DNA of 8,033 nt, taken from assembly GCA_001564255.1 (NCBI GenBank), contig LKNC01000122.1:1-8033 (forward strand), read 5' to 3'. The stretch comes from Natrialbaceae archaeon Tc-Br11_E2g1. Its GTDB lineage: Archaea > Halobacteriota > Halobacteria > Halobacteriales > Natrialbaceae. How positions within the stretch are numbered: the stretch's first letter is position 1; every line of letters starts with the position of its first letter. A program made the position numbers and the translations under genes. Positions 5,223 through 8,033 of this stretch are shown here, piece after piece. Under the pieces are notes generated by a model. It did not search any database. It had not been told where the DNA came from and saw only the letters and a list, made by a program, of their open reading frames with translations.

Positions 5223-6926
5223 ATGTCCAGTACGGCACAGTCAGTCTCGATTCTGATGGTGGTCGCCGCTGCTGGCTTGGGAAGTGTCGCGGCGTTCGCG
5301 TTTCAACACCGCGACCAGCCCGGAGCACGCGGGTTTTCCCTCTCTACGTTCGGTGGGGCGTTGTGGACGGTGGTGGTCTCGATAAACGTCTGGCCCACAC
5401 AGTTTCTGCCCGCGCACGTCTCGATGGCGTTTCGCAACGGGTTGATCCTCGTGATACTCCTCGGGTGGTTCCTGCTCGTCATCGAGTACGTCCGCAGAGA
5501 GCGTGTGACGTTCGCGCCGGTGCCAGTCGCGGTCGTGGTACTGATCCCGGTCCTCACGGTCTTTCTCACAGGGACCAACCCGCTCCATCACCTCGCGTTT
5601 GAACCGGAGACACCGACGGCCGTCGGCGGTGGTCCGGACATCGTTTGGGGACCGTGGCACCTCGTGTTCATGGCGTACGTGTTTACGATCAGCCTCGCTT
5701 CCGCGGGCTTGCTCGTCAGTGACTTTCAAAGCGCACACGGGGTCCACCGCCGACAGCTCCTGGCGCTCCTCGGTGGCTTCGCGGTCGGTTTTATCGGTCT
5801 CAACGACTACCTCCTCACCGGCGCGATCGAGACGGTTCCGGCGTACGTACGTCTCTCACCGTTCGCGTTGCTTATCGCCGCGGTTCTTTGGGCAACCGCC
5901 GTGTTCCACCACCACCTGTTCGATCTCGTCCCGATCAGTCGACGGACGGTGATCGAGACGATGCCCGACCCCGTCATCGCAGTAGACGACCGCGACGTCG
6001 TCATCGACGCCAACCCCGCAGCCAGACGGCTGTGTGCCGTCCCCGAAAACGTCGTCGGGATACCGCTGGCCGAGTTCTGCAGTGACCACCCGCAGATCTG
6101 TCAGCTCGTTCAGAACAGTGGGGAGGACGGGCAGATAACGATCGAGGACGACGAGGTCGAACGACACTTCTCGGTCACACACGAACCGGTTCGTGACGGA
6201 CGTGCCGGGTCGATCGTCGTCCTCCGGGACGTTACCGAGCTCAAGACCTACGAAAAACGGCTCGAAGAACAGCGGGACAACCTCGAGGTACTCAATCAGG
6301 TCGTTCGTCACGACGTTCGAAACGATCTCATGGTCATACACGGCCACGCCGAACGACTCGAGGGTCACGTCGATGCACAGGGGGAACGCTCGGTCGGCAT
6401 TATCAAAGAAAGCGCCGAGGACGCGATCGAGTTCACGAACGCCACCCGGGAGGTAACCGACGTGCTGTTGCGGACGGCCCCGGTCGACGGACGGATGCCA
6501 CTCCCTCTGACGATCACCCGTCAGGTTTCGGCGATTCGAAAGAAATACCCCGGCGCGGTTGTCGACCTCGAGGAGCCACTCCCCGACACGGCGGTCGTCG
6601 CGGACGACCTGCTCGGGTCGCTGTTCCGTAACTTGCTCGAGAACGCGATAACCCACAACGACAAGGACGTCCCCCGCGTGACGATCAGTGCCGAACAGGA
6701 GGACGGCCGCGTTCTCGTCCACGTCGCCGACAACGGCAGCGGCGTCCCCGACGGACGGAAAGAGCGGGTTTTCGGGAAAGGAGAGATGGGACTCGACAGC
6801 TCGGGCACCGGAATAGGGCTGTACCTCGTCACGACGCTCGCGAAAAACTACGGCGGTGACGTGTGGATAGCGGACAACGAACCCGACGGTGCAGTGTTCA
6901 CGGTCGAACTTCGACGGGCCGACTGA
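5223..6926 (+). CDS. Membrane sensor histidine kinase, 7TM-PAS-HisKA-HATPase
   Basis: A 567-residue membrane sensor kinase. About seven hydrophobic helices (near residues 8-28, 41-57, 67-89, 99-117, 147-166, 178-198, 209-229) resemble the 7TM sensor module of archaeal histidine kinases. A PAS-like domain follows (about 240-340, starting ETMPDPVIAVDD), then a short coiled linker (340-358) and the dimerisation/phosphoacceptor helix with VVRHDVRND (361-368; H363). The ATPase domain shows the N box (NLLENAITHND, 470-480), G1 (DNGSGVPD, 503-510) and G2 (GTGIGLYLV, 528-536). All catalytic landmarks are present, so the kinase should be active. The signal is unknown. No response regulator lies in the window, making it an orphan, as is common in haloarchaea. 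It is divergent from rtcA and shares a 162-base upstream region with it. Confidence 0.93.
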   Translation: MSSTAQSVSILMVVAAAGLGSVAAFAFQHRDQPGARGFSLSTFGGALWTVVVSINVWPTQFLPAHVSMAFRNGLILVILLGWFLLVIEYVRRERVTFAPVPVAVVVLIPVLTVFLTGTNPLHHLAFEPETPTAVGGGPDIVWGPWHLVFMAYVFTISLASAGLLVSDFQSAHGVHRRQLLALLGGFAVGFIGLNDYLLTGAIETVPAYVRLSPFALLIAAVLWATAVFHHHLFDLVPISRRTVIETMPDPVIAVDDRDVVIDANPAARRLCAVPENVVGIPLAEFCSDHPQICQLVQNSGEDGQITIEDDEVERHFSVTHEPVRDGRAGSIVVLRDVTELKTYEKRLEEQRDNLEVLNQVVRHDVRNDLMVIHGHAERLEGHVDAQGERSVGIIKESAEDAIEFTNATREVTDVLLRTAPVDGRMPLPLTITRQVSAIRKKYPGAVVDLEEPLPDTAVVADDLLGSLFRNLLENAITHNDKDVPRVTISAEQEDGRVLVHVADNGSGVPDGRKERVFGKGEMGLDSSGTGIGLYLVTTLAKNYGGDVWIADNEPDGAVFTVELRRAD

Positions 6927-6927
6927 T

Positions 6928-6943
6928 ACTGCCGGAGGGCAGT
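6928..6943 (+). terminator. Hairpin just after the kinase stop codon
   Basis: ACTGCC (6928-6933) and GGCAGT (6938-6943) form a perfect 6-bp stem over GGAG, beginning two bases after the TGA. It may define the 3' end of the kinase message in this convergent gene pair. No T-run follows. Confidence 0.35.
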
Positions 6944-7033
6944 CAATGAACACTCGATCGCGTCTCACGGCACGCCGCCGGCGGTGGCGGCCGTTCGAGT
7001 ACGAGCGAGTGTAAACCGTTTTATCCAGCAGTA

Positions 7034-7047
7034 TGACCCGTGGGTCA
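7034..7047 (-). terminator. Inverted repeat downstream of mutL
   Basis: TGACCC-GT-GGGTCA is a 6-base-arm inverted repeat 26 bases past the mutL stop. It lies in the 147-base convergent gap with the kinase gene and could be a 3'-end structure. A two-base spacer is too tight for a full RNA hairpin, so a protein-binding dyad is as likely. Confidence 0.25.
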
Positions 7048-7073
7048 CGGTCGACCACCGGCTGCTCCCGGCG

Positions 7074-8033
7074 TCACGTGTGGCCGGGGTAATCGCGCTC
7101 GAAGCGATCTTCGATCTCGCCGGCCTCGAGGTGGACGATCACGGGCCGGCCGTGGGGGCAGGCGTAGGGGTTCTCACAGTCGTCCAGGGCCTCCAGCAAC
7201 TCGAGGAGCGACCCTTCGGTCAGGGAAGTGTTGCCCGTGATCGAGGGGTGACACGCGAGGTCAGCGAGGAAGTCCTCGGCCAGCGCGTCGACGGTCTCGG
7301 CTCCGGAATCGCCGTCGCCGGAGACGAACGACGCTAAGACGTCCCGCAGTCGATCCGGCTCGAGGGTCTTCTCGAGGACGGCGGGCACGGTCGTCACCGT
7401 GACGGTGCGATCGTCGATCCTGTCGGCGAAAAAGCCGAGCCTGGAGAGGGCTTCCCGGTAGCTCTCGAAGGCCTCCGCTTCGACGGCGGTGAGCTCGAGG
7501 GAAACGGGCGAGGCAAGCGCCTGCGCGGAGGCGTCGGCGTCGAAAGCCGCCTGGAGCCGTTCGTAGTTGACCCGCTCGTCGGCGGCGTGTTGGTCTATCA
7601 GTACGAGGCCATCGGGCGTTTCACAGACGACGTAGGTCTCGTGAAGCTGGCCGAGCACCCGAAGCGGGGGTAACGACTCGAAGCGTTCCTCCTCGACCGC
7701 GCTGGTCCCCTCGAGGGTCCGCTGGTCGTGTGGGGCGGTGAACTTCCGGCCGTCCTCGACCTCCTGATCCGACGCGGCCGTCCGCCCCGGGTCGTCCTCG
7801 TCTCCATCGTCGGCCGGTTTCGAAGCCCTCGAGGTCGTCTGTGAATCCCGTGCACTCGAGTCCCCCGCCGTCCGCGTCGGGCTCGGATCACGCGTCCCAT
7901 CTTCGACCCTCGAGGCACGCGTGAACGCGGAGTCGGCCGTCACGGTATCTGCAGGTTCCGATGGGGACACACTCGAGTCGGCCGTCGGCGTCTCCGCGCT
8001 CGCCGCCTCGGACTCCGCCGGATCCGTTTCGGC
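7074..8033 (-). CDS. mutL: DNA mismatch repair protein MutL, C-terminal part
   Basis: The last 319 residues of MutL; the gene continues past the right window edge, so the N-terminal GHKL ATPase domain is not seen. The first roughly 110 visible residues are an acidic, Ser/Thr/Asp-rich linker of low complexity. The C-terminal dimerisation/endonuclease domain follows (VLGQLHETYVVCE...). It carries DQHAADERVNYE (coded at 7560-7595), an exact fit to the metal-binding endonuclease motif DQHA(X)2E(X)4E, plus ACHPSI and CPHGRP (7143-7160), which complete the metal site in nicking MutL proteins. This predicts a MutL that cuts DNA itself, as in organisms without MutH. The protein works with MutS; in haloarchaea mutS is often adjacent, which would be beyond the window. 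A GTG at 7970 lies inside the linker and is not the start. Confidence 0.93.
   Translation of the reverse strand, partial: AETDPAESEAASAETPTADSSVSPSEPADTVTADSAFTRASRVEDGTRDPSPTRTAGDSSARDSQTTSRASKPADDGDEDDPGRTAASDQEVEDGRKFTAPHDQRTLEGTSAVEEERFESLPPLRVLGQLHETYVVCETPDGLVLIDQHAADERVNYERLQAAFDADASAQALASPVSLELTAVEAEAFESYREALSRLGFFADRIDDRTVTVTTVPAVLEKTLEPDRLRDVLASFVSGDGDSGAETVDALAEDFLADLACHPSITGNTSLTEGSLLELLEALDDCENPYACPHGRPVIVHLEAGEIEDRFERDYPGHT

Noticed and set aside
6984..7337. Rightward frame starting at a GTG downstream of the sensor kinase
   Set aside because: Most of it is antisense to the mutL 3' end, and the TTTTATCC box lies after, not before, its start.
1..8033. CRISPR array, tRNA, rRNA or insertion sequence
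   Set aside because: No regularly spaced direct repeats, no tRNA cloverleaf or T-loop signature, no transposase motifs and no terminal inverted repeats with target duplications were seen on either strand.

Overview
The window is almost certainly from a haloarchaeon (class Halobacteria). The DNA is GC-rich with strong G/C at third codon positions, the proteins are acidic, and CTAG is nearly absent. Promoters look archaeal: A/T-rich TATA-like boxes lie about 27-31 bases upstream of start codons that mostly lack a Shine-Dalgarno sequence, as in leaderless haloarchaeal mRNAs. The gene set fits: a thermosome with a Gly-Met tail, an archaeal Dim2/Pno1-like KH protein, a semi-phosphorylative Entner-Doudoroff type sugar kinase, RNA 3'-phosphate cyclase, a 7TM-PAS histidine kinase and MutL. 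Genus cannot be decided from sequence alone.

Layout from left to right. Positions 1-17 hold the probable first codons of a leftward gene that runs off the window, with its own TATA-like box. Positions 18-342 hold no convincing gene: an inverted repeat, a purine tract and a train of four hairpins lie downstream of the leftward thermosome gene (343-2034). Its heat-shock-style promoter follows at 2063-2075, then a mostly empty gap to the leftward KH RNA-binding protein (2356-2913). Next, still leftward, are a KDG-kinase-like PfkB enzyme (3005-3958) and rtcA (4038-5060). A 162-base divergent intergenic region separates rtcA from a rightward sensor histidine kinase (5223-6926). The kinase converges on the 3' end of mutL (7074-8033, leftward, cut by the window edge).

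Although five genes in a row are leftward, each one whose 5' end lies inside the window has its own TATA-like element, so they look like separate transcription units rather than an operon. The shared themes are protein and RNA quality control (thermosome, KH protein in small-subunit rRNA maturation, RtcA in RNA end repair, MutL in DNA repair) beside one central carbon enzyme and one orphan sensor kinase. No physical link between these functions is demonstrated here.

I found no clearly new multi-gene system. The points most worth checking are: a 14-codon leaderless mini-ORF whose TGA overlaps the GTG start of the sugar kinase; the structured rtcA/kinase divergent region, which holds a 12-bp palindrome, direct repeats and a cluster containing every CTAG I could find in the window; the four-hairpin train after the thermosome gene; and the KH gene lying next to a sugar kinase instead of the rio1 kinase gene I would expect.
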